A stretch of 64,000 nucleotides of DNA from JADCRZ01 sp041751095 (GCA_041751095.1 JBGSYC010000057.1:1-64000); one strand, 5' to 3'; positions 26,471-35,875 are shown, counted from the first letter of the stretch. Numbers and translations are program-made. The notes: generated from the sequence alone by a model not told the origin.

Positions 26471-26825
26471 AAGAAGGAGCATATAGATAAATACGGTTCG
26501 TGTAAGGAATAATATTAGGGTGCGCTGCACCTGATTTGAAAATCATAGAATTTTTCTACAAATATTCTGGTGCGCTGCACCACTATAAGAATGTAGAAAT
26601 ACATTACATTCGAGCCTTTCTTGCATTTGCAGAAATGCGCTTCGTATATAACAGTTGCAGCACACGGCTTATATGGGTAAAATTAAATTCTGTTGTGAAA
26701 TAATAACACTACGATGCGCTGTACCACATGCGAGCCCTTGTATTCCAGAAAAGCGCTTCGTAATATAAGAAGTGCAGCGCACAGTAATATGATGATTACG
26801 GCAAATACCTAAACCCGGACTGCTA
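26471..26825. repeat. Symmetric palindrome-bearing repeat element, copy 2
   Basis: GGTGCGCTGCACC occurs exactly at 26519-26531 and 26569-26581, separated by the same TTCTACAAATATTCT linker as in copy 1 (12376-12680). Degenerate inverted copies follow at 26654-26666, 26713-26725 and 26771-26783. The right half contains an internal partial duplication: CGAGCC followed by a GCGCTTCGTA-type block appears twice. Flanking sequence matches copy 1 as well (ATAGATAAA on the left, GGCAAATACC on the right). The stretch 26341-26998 has no supportable gene. Confidence 0.8.
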
Positions 26826-27016
26826 CCTTTTGGACACGAGAACACGAAGGTTATACAAAGAAGACGAAAAGGAACACATGGTAATACCACACCTCGCCTT
26901 GAGTTATATAGTATCAACACAAAAGAAATCAGTTTAAAAATTAAAAAGAAAGATTGCCATATTGAGCAGACTCTATATTTTCATGGTTATTATCCCGTGT
27001 GATTAAAAAACATTCC

Positions 27017-28399
27017 ATGCTTCACATCAATACTGATCTCAAACCAGCCGACCTTTCAAAAAACCTGCAGCAGTTCTGGGAGCTCTCAGCCATGAAAATC
27101 ATGATGATCGAAAATGATTATGATGTATCAAACGGTTCGCCGGTATTTACGGCCGGGGGAAACTATACCACACGCGGCTGGACAGAATGGACACAAGGTT
27201 TTCAATACGGGTCTGCTATCCTTCAATACGATGCCACCGGTGAAACAAACTTTCTGGATATTGGCCGCAAAAAAACCCTCGGCGTTATGGCTCCGCATAT
27301 CAGTCATACAGGTGTGCACGATCATGGATTTAACAATGTCAGCACGTATGGCAACCTGCTGAGGTTGATGATTGAAGAAAAAATGCCATTTAACGAATGG
27401 GAGAAAAATTTTTACGAGCTGGCATTAAAGATTTCCGGGGCGGTGCAGGCAGGCCGGTGGACTACGGTTAAAAACGGGGGCTTCATTCATTCTTTCAATG
27501 GTGCGCATTCGCTTTTTGTGGATACGATCCGTTCCTGCAGATCCCTGATTCTGGGCCATTGCCTGGGGCACGCACTGCAGGGGGAGGGCGATATAAAGAT
27601 CAGCCTGCTCGAACGCGCTTTGGAACATATCCGGAGTACCGCCCAATTTTCGGTTTTTTACGGAGAAGGCCGCGACGCTTACGACCTGTATGGCCGTACG
27701 GCGCATGAATGCATTTTTAATACAAAGGATGGAAATTACCGCTGCCCGAACTCGCAACAGGGATATTCAGGGTTTTCAACATGGACGCGCGGCCTTGCCT
27801 GGGCTATGTGTGGATTCCCGGAACAGCTGGAATGGCTGGCCACGTGCGGCGACAATGAATTAAACCGCGTCGGCGTGCGTAGCGAAATCGTATCCTTTAT
27901 GGAAAAGGCTGCCAAGGCAACATGCGACTTTTATATTGCACATACGCCAACGGATGGCATTCCCTATTGGGATACAGGCGCTCCCGGCCTGCAATACATG
28001 GGAGATTATCTTAACCGCCCTGCCGAACCTTACAATGATCATGAACCGGTGGACAGTTCAGCGGCTGCCATCGGCGCCCAGGGACTGCTCCGGCTCGGGA
28101 GGTACCTGATGAACAAAGGAGAACACGAGCAGGGACAGCATTACTTCCAGGCCGGACTTACCGTTCTGAACACATTGTTCGATGAACCTTATTTAAGCTT
28201 TTCTCCTACCCACCAGGGCCTCCTGTTGCATTCTATCTACCACCGCCCGAACGGCTGGGATTTTATTCCGGAGGGAAGCAGGATACCCTGCGGCGAATCA
28301 AGTATGTGGGGTGATTATCATGCGCGCGAAGCAGCACTTTATCTTCAAAGAATAATCAGGAACGAACCTTATTACACATTTTTTAATTGTGTTGCATGA
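27017..28399 (+). CDS. GH88-like glycoside hydrolase (unsaturated glucuronyl hydrolase family)
   Basis: 460 residues from the ATG at 27017 (a GTG 18 bases earlier is possible). The (alpha/alpha)6-barrel pattern of GH88 is visible: VHDHGFNNVSTYGNLLRL early, FSTWTRGLAWAMCGF in the middle, PYWDTGAPG then DSSAAAIGAQGLLRLG, and finally LLLHSIYHRPNG and SSMWGDYHAREAALYL. GH88 enzymes hydrate the double bond of unsaturated uronic acids released by polysaccharide lyases. No signal peptide is seen, so it should act in the cytoplasm. The stop overlaps the next start (ATGA). First gene of a probable five-gene catabolic operon. Confidence 0.85.
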   Translation: MLHINTDLKPADLSKNLQQFWELSAMKIMMIENDYDVSNGSPVFTAGGNYTTRGWTEWTQGFQYGSAILQYDATGETNFLDIGRKKTLGVMAPHISHTGVHDHGFNNVSTYGNLLRLMIEEKMPFNEWEKNFYELALKISGAVQAGRWTTVKNGGFIHSFNGAHSLFVDTIRSCRSLILGHCLGHALQGEGDIKISLLERALEHIRSTAQFSVFYGEGRDAYDLYGRTAHECIFNTKDGNYRCPNSQQGYSGFSTWTRGLAWAMCGFPEQLEWLATCGDNELNRVGVRSEIVSFMEKAAKATCDFYIAHTPTDGIPYWDTGAPGLQYMGDYLNRPAEPYNDHEPVDSSAAAIGAQGLLRLGRYLMNKGEHEQGQHYFQAGLTVLNTLFDEPYLSFSPTHQGLLLHSIYHRPNGWDFIPEGSRIPCGESSMWGDYHAREAALYLQRIIRNEPYYTFFNCVA

Positions 28400-29229
28400 G
28401 CGCTTCAAATATTGCTGATTGTTCAAAACTGTGCATTCATACCATCACTACAAAACCCTGGAACATTGAGGAAGCAGCCAGGCAATATGCTGAAGCCGGG
28501 ATAGGAGGGATAACGGTATGGCGGGATGCCCTCGCGGGCCGGGATATCAAAAAAACAGGGGCAATGCTCCGCGATCATAACCTCCATGTAGTGTCATTAT
28601 GCAGAGGAGGTTTTTTTGCGCACGACGCCGTAGCGGGAAGACAGGCTGCAATCGACGACAACCTGAAAGCAATTGATGAAGCCGCCGCACTTGGGGCGCC
28701 GCTTATTGTACTCGTGTGCGGGGCGGTAACAACTCAGCCTTTACACGAGTCGCGCAGACAAATACGGGATGGTATTGCGGCTGTTCTGCCTTATGCTGAG
28801 GCTGCCGGCGTGAAGCTGGCCATAGAGCCGCTTCACCCGATGTACGCCGATATCCGGTCTGCCGTAAATACCATCAGGCAGGCCAATGAAATGGCTGAGG
28901 AACTGAATTCTCCTTTCGTAGGCGTAGCCGTTGACGTGTACCATCTCTGGTGGGATCCCGATCTTGAACCGGGGATCACCCGGTGCGGAAACAATGGAAA
29001 TCTTTTGGCATTCCATACTTGTGACTGGAAAACGCCTACCACCGACCTTCTCCTGGACCGGGGTTTAATGGGAGAGGGATGCATAAACCTGAAAGAAATC
29101 CGTGGATGGGTGGAAAACGCCGGATTTTCCGGGTATCATGAAGTTGAAATTTTCTCAAATAAATACTGGTCGGAAGACCAATCGATTTTTTTGCAAAAGA
29201 TCAAACAGGCGTATCTTGACCATTCATAG
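28396..29229 (+). CDS. Sugar phosphate isomerase/epimerase (TIM barrel)
   Basis: 277 residues, AP endonuclease family 2 / xylose isomerase-like barrel. The conserved metal ligands appear as Glu in LAIEPLHPMY, Asp and His in VAVDVYHLWWDPDL, His in LAFHTCDWKTP and Glu near the C-terminus in YHEVEIFSNKYW. Related enzymes isomerise or epimerise ketoses and inosose. The ATG at 28396 overlaps the preceding stop codon by four bases (ATGA), a sign of translational coupling with the GH88-like gene. Confidence 0.9.
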   Translation: MSASNIADCSKLCIHTITTKPWNIEEAARQYAEAGIGGITVWRDALAGRDIKKTGAMLRDHNLHVVSLCRGGFFAHDAVAGRQAAIDDNLKAIDEAAALGAPLIVLVCGAVTTQPLHESRRQIRDGIAAVLPYAEAAGVKLAIEPLHPMYADIRSAVNTIRQANEMAEELNSPFVGVAVDVYHLWWDPDLEPGITRCGNNGNLLAFHTCDWKTPTTDLLLDRGLMGEGCINLKEIRGWVENAGFSGYHEVEIFSNKYWSEDQSIFLQKIKQAYLDHS

Positions 29230-29267
29230 CGTATTCAGTCACAATTTGTTTGAATAAAAAATCACCA

Positions 29268-30413
29268 ATGAAAGTACATAAGATCGGCATCATCATGAAC
29301 GGCGTTACCGGAAGGATGGGAACAAACCAGCATTTGCTGAGGTCTATCGCGGAAATAATACGGCAGGGCGGCGTTAAGATAGGTTCCGATGAAGTTATTA
29401 TGCCCGATCCCGTTTTAGTAGGTCGTGACATTAATAAACTGGAACACCTGTCTAAGCTGTCGGGAATAAACAAAATCACTACCAATGAAGATGAAGCCCT
29501 GGCCGACCCTGACAACCAGGTCTATTTTGACTCCCAGACCACTGGAAGAAGGGCAGAGGGGGTTCGCAAAGCGGTAAAAGCTGGCAAGCATGTGTACTGT
29601 GAAAAACCGATCGCGGTAAACACGCAAACCGCATTGGAACTTTTTCATTTGTGCGAGCAGGCTGGGGTAAAAAACGGGGTGGTACAGGATAAATTATGGC
29701 TTCCTGGCATCTTAAAGCTAAAACGCCTGATCGATAATGGCTTTTTTGGAAAGATACTTTCCGTTCGCGGAGAATTCGGGTATTGGGTTTTTGAAGGACA
29801 TACCATTGCTGCCCAAAGGCCTTCCTGGAACTACAGAAAAGAAGATGACGGGGGAATTATTATCGATATGCTATGCCACTGGAGGTATGTTTTGGATAAT
29901 GTGTTTGGAAAAGTGCAGGCAGTATCCTGCCTTGGGGCAACACATATCCCCGAACGTATCGATGAACAAGGACGTCCATACCGATGCACAGCAGATGATG
30001 CCGCTTATGCCACTTTTGAACTTGAAGGAGGTGTTATTGCTCAATTCAACTCTTCCTGGACGGTACGCGTGCGGCGCGACGACCTGCTTACCCTGCAGGT
30101 TGACGGAACAAAAGGATCAGCCGTCGCAGGTTTGCGTGAATGTTATACACAACACTACGGAAATACCCCAAAACCTGTCTGGAACCCTGACGTGGACCAA
30201 CCAATCAGGTTTTTTGAAGGGTGGTCGAAGGTGCCCGAGCAGGAATATTACGGCAATGCATTTAAAGTGCAGTGGGAATTATTTTTAAGGCACGTGGTAA
30301 AAGATGAGCCTTTCCCCTGGAACTTATATGAAGGGGCAAAGGGTGTTCAACTCGCAGAAAAAGGGATCGAAAGCTGGGAGAAACGCTGTTGGGTCGATAT
30401 TCCCGAAATGTGA
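29268..30413 (+). CDS. Gfo/Idh/MocA family oxidoreductase
   Basis: 381 residues from the ATG at 29268 (a TTG at 29250 is less likely). The NAD(P)-binding N-terminal Rossmann fold has IGIIMNGVTGRMGTNQ, a variant of the glycine-rich loop. The family Lys is in the EKP motif of HVYCEKPIAVNTQTA. The C-terminal domain includes GGIIIDMLCHWRYVLDNVFG, where the His aligns with the usual catalytic His. Substrates in this family are sugars, inositols or their keto forms. Part of the carbohydrate operon, 38 bases after the isomerase gene. Confidence 0.92.
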   Translation: MKVHKIGIIMNGVTGRMGTNQHLLRSIAEIIRQGGVKIGSDEVIMPDPVLVGRDINKLEHLSKLSGINKITTNEDEALADPDNQVYFDSQTTGRRAEGVRKAVKAGKHVYCEKPIAVNTQTALELFHLCEQAGVKNGVVQDKLWLPGILKLKRLIDNGFFGKILSVRGEFGYWVFEGHTIAAQRPSWNYRKEDDGGIIIDMLCHWRYVLDNVFGKVQAVSCLGATHIPERIDEQGRPYRCTADDAAYATFELEGGVIAQFNSSWTVRVRRDDLLTLQVDGTKGSAVAGLRECYTQHYGNTPKPVWNPDVDQPIRFFEGWSKVPEQEYYGNAFKVQWELFLRHVVKDEPFPWNLYEGAKGVQLAEKGIESWEKRCWVDIPEM

Positions 30414-30538
30414 CATGGTTTCTCCCGGCCTTAAACGTATGTAATCATCCCCGATCATTCAAAGAAAATGCGTGGCAACTAATAATTGTAAACCACAAAT
30501 CAACAAACCGACACACGGCATTAGTAATCAGGCGAATC

Positions 30539-31324
30539 ATGGATCAAAAACCCAATAAACGCGTGGCATTGGTAACCGGAGGAACCCGGGGCATTGGCTA
30601 TGGGATAGCGGTGGAGCTGGCCCGGCAGGGCTTTAACCTGGCTGTCAATGGCGTTCGTGCGGGGGAAACTGTTGAAACGGCTATAAACGAGTTGAAAGCA
30701 TTTGGTGGGGATGTGCTGTATTGTCAGGCTGATGTTTCTTCCAAAGAAGCAAGAACGAAGATGCTCCACGAAGTGACAGATCACTATGGTAATTTACACG
30801 TGCTGGTCAATAATGCAGGAATCGCACCAAAAGAACGCAGGGACCTGCTTGAAGCTTCCGAAGAAAGTTTTATGGAGTTAATGGCGGTAAACCTGCAGGG
30901 GCCATATTTTCTTACCCAGGCCGTGGCTAACCTCATGATCAGGCAACAACGGGAAGATGAATCTGTTCTGCAATGCATTATAAATATTTCTTCTATTTCA
31001 TCAACCATTGCTTCAGTTAACCGGGGTGAATATTGCATAGCAAAAGCTGGTGTCAGCATGGCAACACAATTATTCGCTGTTCGCCTGGGCGAGTACAACA
31101 TACCCGTTTATGAAGTTCGACCGGGCATTATACATACTGACATGACTGCTGCAGTAAGTGAAAAATACGATAAGCTGATTTCAGGGGGTTTGTGTCTTCA
31201 GAAGAGATGGGGAGAACCGGCAGATGTAGGCAAAGCGGTTGCGGCACTTGCTTCAGGAGCTTTGATGTACTCTACCGGCCAGGTGATTATGGTAGATGGC
31301 GGGCTTACCGTTTCACGCTTATAA
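30539..31324 (+). CDS. Short-chain dehydrogenase/reductase
   Basis: 261 residues from the ATG at 30539, the start that places TGGTRGIGYG (TGxxxGIG cofactor loop) at the usual distance from the N-terminus. NNAGIAP follows, then the catalytic Ser in INISSISS and Tyr-x-x-x-Lys in EYCIAKAG. The C-terminal GQVIMVDGGLTVSRL is typical. Often annotated as 3-ketoacyl-ACP reductase, but in this operon a sugar or uronate dehydrogenase role is more plausible. 125 bases separate it from the previous gene. Confidence 0.92.
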   Translation: MDQKPNKRVALVTGGTRGIGYGIAVELARQGFNLAVNGVRAGETVETAINELKAFGGDVLYCQADVSSKEARTKMLHEVTDHYGNLHVLVNNAGIAPKERRDLLEASEESFMELMAVNLQGPYFLTQAVANLMIRQQREDESVLQCIINISSISSTIASVNRGEYCIAKAGVSMATQLFAVRLGEYNIPVYEVRPGIIHTDMTAAVSEKYDKLISGGLCLQKRWGEPADVGKAVAALASGALMYSTGQVIMVDGGLTVSRL

Positions 31325-31403
31325 GTGAGACCAAAGAGATATTAGCACCGGGGGGAGTATCAGCTAGCCACAAATCGCCGTTCAAAATATTAATGATACG
31401 TCT

Positions 31404-32705
31404 ATGACTCAGCTTTCAAAAGGACAACCAGGTACATTGAGGCAGCTGCTGCAGGTGCCGGTGCTGGTTGCAGCACTGGGGTACCTTGTCGATATGTATG
31501 ATTTGTTTCTGTTCAGCGTAGTCAGGGTACCCAGCCTAAAATCTTTAGGCGTAGGCGGCGACCAACTGCTAAGTGATGGTATCTTTCTGCTGAACATGCA
31601 AATGGCTGGATTGCTGATCGGGGGAATTTTCTGGGGTATACTCGGCGACAAAAGAGGCAGGTTATCGGTACTGTTCGGATCGATCATTATTTATTCGCTG
31701 GCCAATATAGCTAACGGCTTTGTGACTACGCTAAATCAATATTCACTATTACGTTTTATCGCAGGCATCGGGCTTGCAGGTGAACTGGGCGCGGGAATAA
31801 CGCTGGTGGCGGAGATCCTGCCAAAAAAGATCAGGGGATATGGAACCACGCTGGTTGCCACGATGGGCGTCGTGGGTGCTATCCTGGCCTATTTTGTGGC
31901 CGACCAGTTTAACTGGCGCATGTCGTATTTTATCGGTGGGGGCCTTGGCCTGTTGCTGCTCATCCTTCGCCTCAGAGTATTTGAATCGGGAATATTTCTG
32001 AAAACGAAACAACAGCATGTTCAGCGGGGAAATATTTGGATGCTTTTTAATAACAAGGCCAGGTTTGCAAAATACTTTCAATGTATTTTGATCGGCTTGC
32101 CCATATGGTTTGTAGTGGGGATTCTTATTACTTTTTCACCCGAGTTTGGTAAAGCATTAGGAGTAACAGAACCCGTTGAAGCGGGGAAAGCTGTAATGTT
32201 TGCTTTTTCAGGGCAGGTGCTCGGCGATATCGGGAGCGGCCTGCTCAGCCAGTATTTCAGGAGCAGGAAGAAGGTGATCTTTATGTTTGTCTCCTTATCG
32301 GTAATTTTTATCCTGGTCTATTTACTATTGCCGGTCAGCAATATCGTATTGTTTTACGGCATATGCGTTTGCCTGGGTTTTGCCAACGGCTATTGGGCTT
32401 TATTTGTGACGATTGCGGCTGAATTATTCGGCACCAACCTTCGTGCAACTGTTGCCACCACGGTTCCGAACTTCGTGCGGGGCGCTATTATACCTTTAAC
32501 ATGGGTGTTTGTTTACCTGAAGTCCGTTATTGGCGTTGTATACAGCGCCCTGGCGGTAGGTCTTTTTACTGTTTGCATTGCTTTGATAGCACTTTCGTTC
32601 ATTGAGGAAACCTTTCATAAAGACCTTAACTACGTTGAAGAGGAAGTGCCTGCTTCAGAGGGGAAACTGCCTGGGGAAGTCAGCATAAATCAAACGGGAA
32701 CATAA
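31404..32705 (+). CDS. MFS transporter
   Basis: 433 residues with about twelve hydrophobic helices. The first cytoplasmic loop carries GILGDKRGRLSVLFG, the major-facilitator signature, and IAGIGLAGELGAGITLVAE marks helix 4. The N-terminal LVDMYDLFLFSVVRV pattern (Asp in helix 1) resembles the sugar/organic-acid-proton symporter group. It probably imports the sugar or uronate processed by the four genes upstream across the inner membrane. Last gene of the operon; no clear terminator follows. No SusC/SusD pair is present, so outer-membrane passage must rely on other proteins. Confidence 0.92.
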   Translation: MTQLSKGQPGTLRQLLQVPVLVAALGYLVDMYDLFLFSVVRVPSLKSLGVGGDQLLSDGIFLLNMQMAGLLIGGIFWGILGDKRGRLSVLFGSIIIYSLANIANGFVTTLNQYSLLRFIAGIGLAGELGAGITLVAEILPKKIRGYGTTLVATMGVVGAILAYFVADQFNWRMSYFIGGGLGLLLLILRLRVFESGIFLKTKQQHVQRGNIWMLFNNKARFAKYFQCILIGLPIWFVVGILITFSPEFGKALGVTEPVEAGKAVMFAFSGQVLGDIGSGLLSQYFRSRKKVIFMFVSLSVIFILVYLLLPVSNIVLFYGICVCLGFANGYWALFVTIAAELFGTNLRATVATTVPNFVRGAIIPLTWVFVYLKSVIGVVYSALAVGLFTVCIALIALSFIEETFHKDLNYVEEEVPASEGKLPGEVSINQTGT

Positions 32706-32812
32706 ATCCTTTTTTGCGAAAACAGTCTACAATGCGACTCCGATGATTTCTGACGGCTAACGGAACTTTGACACACGATTTGAACTATTCACGGGGCACT
32801 GCTTCGCGGGGC

Positions 32813-32843
32813 TAAAAAAAATAAGGACCGGAAAATCCGGCCC
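32813..32843 (-). terminator. Rho-independent terminator of the cold-shock gene
   Basis: On the minus strand GGGCCGGA pairs with TCCGGTCC (one G-T wobble) around a 3-nt loop, followed by TTATTTTTTTT. It sits 26 bases beyond the stop codon of the cold-shock gene. Confidence 0.85.
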
Positions 32844-32868
32844 TTAAGTCTTTTAAAAAAGATCAGGG

Positions 32869-33075
32869 TTATCCGATCAATTTCACGTTTACGGCATTCA
32901 TGCCTTTCTGACCATTTTGCAGATCAAATTCAACGCGATCATTTTCTTTGATTTCGTCAATTAGTCCACTAACATGCACAAATGTTTCTTTATTAGAATC
33001 ATCATGCTTAATAAAACCGAATCCTTTTTCAGTGTTGAAAAACTTAACGGTACCTTGTGTTTTACTGTCCATCAT
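32869..33075 (-). CDS. Cold-shock domain protein
   Basis: 68 residues from the ATG at 33075 (the next codon is also ATG). The single cold-shock OB-fold has both RNP motifs: KGFGFI (in TEKGFGFIKHDD) and TFVHVSG. GTVKFFNTEKGF and RVEFDLQNGQKGMNAVNVKL are canonical. It binds single-stranded RNA and acts as an RNA chaperone. An upstream ATG at 33111 would add a hydrophobic tail that the family lacks. Ends with a strong terminator. Confidence 0.95.
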   Translation of the reverse strand: MMDSKTQGTVKFFNTEKGFGFIKHDDSNKETFVHVSGLIDEIKENDRVEFDLQNGQKGMNAVNVKLIG

Positions 33076-33252
33076 TGTATAAATTGGTAATAAATAAATC
33101 GCAAGGTACAACTATTTTGCTAACAGCCCGCATTGAATATCAGGTGATCAGGTGATAACTCCGGAGGCAGGTCGATTGAGGCAGGTAGCGCAGCCCAAAC
33201 ACCATATGGTCTGGAGTATCGCATGTTTAGGGCTTATCAGCGATCCGTGAGA

Positions 33253-34140
33253 TTAGTCTGCATTGGCCATTAATATATGAAGCTGCGCCGGCAGAATAGT
33301 GGCTTTTACCTGGTTAACCTTTCCGAGGTATTCTCCGTCTACCTGGAAATGGACTTTTCTGGCCGTCTCGATACTGACAGACCGTGCATGAAACGTTTCT
33401 ATTTTTTTTGGATCAAAAGGCTGTGGGCGGAACCACATTTTAAAAAATTCTGAAGCAGCCAGCTTCCGGATTACGATCACTTCAAACAATCCATCGGAAA
33501 GGTCGCCCTGAGGATTGATCACCGCACCGAATCCATATTTACTGGCATTGGCCAATACTACCATAAATGCATCACGCCTGATTTCCATATCTTTTGTTTC
33601 AATCGTCAGTTGCATATTCTGTTTTTTCCAGAGCACCTTTAATGCAACCCGGGCATAACCAATTTTGCCCCTCCAGTTTCCCTCCTCAAAATATTTTATC
33701 AATTGAGCATTCATGCCAATGTCACTGAGGTGCAGGCATATCTGTCCGTTAATGCGTATAACATCAAGGCATTTTGTAGAGCCGTTTACAACAATGCCAA
33801 GAGCCGTATTGATATCAGCCGGGATATTCAACTCTTTAGCCATCCCGTTGGCGGAACCTGCCGGAAGGATACCCAGACCTATTTTGGTTCCCAATAACTG
33901 TTTGGCAACCATGGTGATTGTTCCGTCTCCGCCAACAGCTACCACCCGGTCCGGCTTAATCTCCGTTATCCAGTGTTTTATGGATTCTCCATCATTTTTT
34001 CCATTCAAAAGGTAATATTCCACGGTGTGGCTCAGCTCCTTAAAATACTCCCCTATAGAAGTGGCCCAGTTTTGTTTCGTCTTTCCTCCTGAAATCGGAT
34101 TTATAACAAATAAGAATTTTAATGAAGCAGGTTGCTGCAT
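33253..34140 (-). CDS. YegS/BmrU-type lipid kinase
   Basis: 295 residues, diacylglycerol-kinase catalytic fold. The nucleotide-binding GGDGTITMVAKQL, the LPAGSANGMAKEL loop and the N-terminal FVINPISGGKTK are all present. The C-terminal beta-sandwich ends with VHFQVDGEYLG. Family members phosphorylate diacylglycerol or related lipids at the inner face of the membrane. The start codon is 30 bases from the divergent start of an App1-type lipid phosphatase gene, so the two may share control. Confidence 0.92.
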   Translation of the reverse strand: MQQPASLKFLFVINPISGGKTKQNWATSIGEYFKELSHTVEYYLLNGKNDGESIKHWITEIKPDRVVAVGGDGTITMVAKQLLGTKIGLGILPAGSANGMAKELNIPADINTALGIVVNGSTKCLDVIRINGQICLHLSDIGMNAQLIKYFEEGNWRGKIGYARVALKVLWKKQNMQLTIETKDMEIRRDAFMVVLANASKYGFGAVINPQGDLSDGLFEVIVIRKLAASEFFKMWFRPQPFDPKKIETFHARSVSIETARKVHFQVDGEYLGKVNQVKATILPAQLHILMANAD

Positions 34141-34170
34141 ATTTATTATTTTAAATAAAAATTGAAAAGT

Positions 34171-35265
34171 ATGCCGGTCACTAAGGAGAATGAGAGCAAA
34201 GAAAACAATTTTACCGTGAAAAAATTAAAAAGGAATATCCTCGTTGTACTGGGACTTACCAAAGATCCTGTTGTAAGGGTGTACAATGGCTATGGAAATA
34301 ACGAAAACTTAACCGTGTATGGCCATACATTTTCGCTGAGTCCTTTGCCCGGGAAAAAATATACGACAAATATCATTCGGAATGCCCTGTCTTTGATAAG
34401 GCTGTTTATGGTTCGCCCGCTTGCCGGCGCTCATATCAAGTTACATTGGGACGGGGCGACGTATGAAGCCACTTCGGAAGCTGACGGATTTTACCGTATT
34501 GAATGGAAGCCTCTTAAGCCGCTGTTGCCCGGCTGGCATGCATTACAGGTAAACCTGGTCAGCGAAACGGGTACAGTACTTTCTACATCGCAGGGACATG
34601 TATTTGTTCCTGATAGGAATCAGTATACATGCATTTCAGACATTGACGATACGTTCCTGATCTCTCACTCATCAAACCTTCGTAAACGGTTGTTCGTACT
34701 GCTTACCGAAAACGCACATAGCCGGATGCCGTTTGAGTCAGTGGTAGATCATTACCAGCTGCTTGCAAGTGCAGGAACCACGATCGACAAGCCAAATCCT
34801 TTCTTTTACGTATCAAGCAGCGAATGGAACCTCTATAATTATATACTGGATTTTTCTGAAAAGCACAACATGCCCAAAGGTATATACCTGCTCAGCCAGG
34901 TTAAACAACTAAGCCAGGTGTTGAAAACCGGGCAGGGTAAGCACGGTACGAAATTTATGCGGATAGCCAGGATCTTTGAATCCTACCCGGAGAACCAGTA
35001 TATTCTCCTGGGTGATGATACACAGGAAGACCCAAATATCTATGCAGCCATAGTTGAACATTTCCCCCAAAGGGTTCGCTGTGTTTACTTACGCAATGTT
35101 CAGGCTAGAAATTACGAAAAAGTAAAATCAACGGTTGAAAAAATAACCAGCGCCGGGGTGCCGTGCTGTTATTTCAAGCATAGTTCCGAAGCGATCAGGC
35201 ATTCCAGACAAATCGGCCTGGCAGGAAGCAACTTTGATATTGCTGGCAATGCCCTTCAGGCATAA
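34171..35265 (+). CDS. App1-type phosphatidate phosphatase (DUF2183)
   Basis: 364 residues from the ATG at 34171. The HAD-like catalytic centre is CISDIDDTFLISHSSNL, with the DxDxT motif (Asp-Ile-Asp-Asp-Thr). FFYVSSSEWNLYNYILDF, then PKGIYLLSQVKQL and later ILLGDDTQEDPNIY, are typical of the APP1 catalytic domain found in yeast phosphatidate phosphatase. A beta-rich N-terminal region (about 40-145) precedes it. It should dephosphorylate phosphatidate-like lipids. Divergent from a lipid kinase of opposite activity, 30 bases apart. Confidence 0.88.
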   Translation: MPVTKENESKENNFTVKKLKRNILVVLGLTKDPVVRVYNGYGNNENLTVYGHTFSLSPLPGKKYTTNIIRNALSLIRLFMVRPLAGAHIKLHWDGATYEATSEADGFYRIEWKPLKPLLPGWHALQVNLVSETGTVLSTSQGHVFVPDRNQYTCISDIDDTFLISHSSNLRKRLFVLLTENAHSRMPFESVVDHYQLLASAGTTIDKPNPFFYVSSSEWNLYNYILDFSEKHNMPKGIYLLSQVKQLSQVLKTGQGKHGTKFMRIARIFESYPENQYILLGDDTQEDPNIYAAIVEHFPQRVRCVYLRNVQARNYEKVKSTVEKITSAGVPCCYFKHSSEAIRHSRQIGLAGSNFDIAGNALQA

Positions 35266-35374
35266 CCCGGTAACTACGACCATAAGCCCTTTACCTCTGA
35301 GCCGGCATGTGCGTGAACGCCATCCCCTGGTATGATTTTATTGACGATAGAGAAAATCATCTTTAAATCAGTTT

Positions 35375-35875
35375 ATGGAAAAAAATCTGCAAAACAAAGA
35401 AGCGCTTAAGAAATTTAAAGAACTGGCGGAAGAAGTAAATATTTGTATGTTCCTGACTTTTGGGAATGATGGTAACCATTCGGCACGTCCTATGGCTACC
35501 ATTGAAGTTGATGACAACGCAAATCTGTGGTTCTTTGCGAGCAAACAATCGCATAAAATACAGGAGCTTAGTGTGCTGAAAGCAGTGCACCTGGTATATT
35601 CCCATCCGGGAAAAGACAGTTACCTCGACGTTTGGGGGAATGCCGATGTTATCGAAGACCGGAACAAAATCAAACAAATGTGGAAGCCGATTATCAAGGC
35701 TTGGTTTCCGGAAGGTTCGGATGACCCAAATCTTTGCCTCATTAAGGTAGCGCCCTCAAAAGCATTTTATTGGGACAGCACCAACAGTAAAATGATTGAA
35801 GGCATTAAAATTATTGCATCTATGATCACCGGCAAAAAGCTTGCTGAAGGAGAGGAAGGCAGCCTGGAATTATGA
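35375..35875 (+). CDS. Pyridoxamine 5'-phosphate oxidase-family protein (general stress type)
   Basis: 166 residues, split-barrel flavin-binding fold. ICMFLTFGNDGNHSARPM, LWFFASKQSHKIQEL and VHLVYSHPGKDSYLDVWG match the general stress protein 26 group. These bind FMN or F420-like cofactors with poorly known roles. MWKPIIKAWFPEGSDDPNL is also conserved. No signal peptide. Probably single; convergent with the sterol-desaturase gene. Confidence 0.9.
   Translation: MEKNLQNKEALKKFKELAEEVNICMFLTFGNDGNHSARPMATIEVDDNANLWFFASKQSHKIQELSVLKAVHLVYSHPGKDSYLDVWGNADVIEDRNKIKQMWKPIIKAWFPEGSDDPNLCLIKVAPSKAFYWDSTNSKMIEGIKIIASMITGKKLAEGEEGSLEL

Noticed and set aside
26669..26920. 83-codon open frame inside the second palindrome element
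   Set aside because: It is built from repeat sequence only.
28396..31324. Inositol catabolism (iol) cluster
   Set aside because: Isomerase and Gfo/Idh/MocA genes fit, but no iolC, D or E homologues are present and the first gene is GH88-like.
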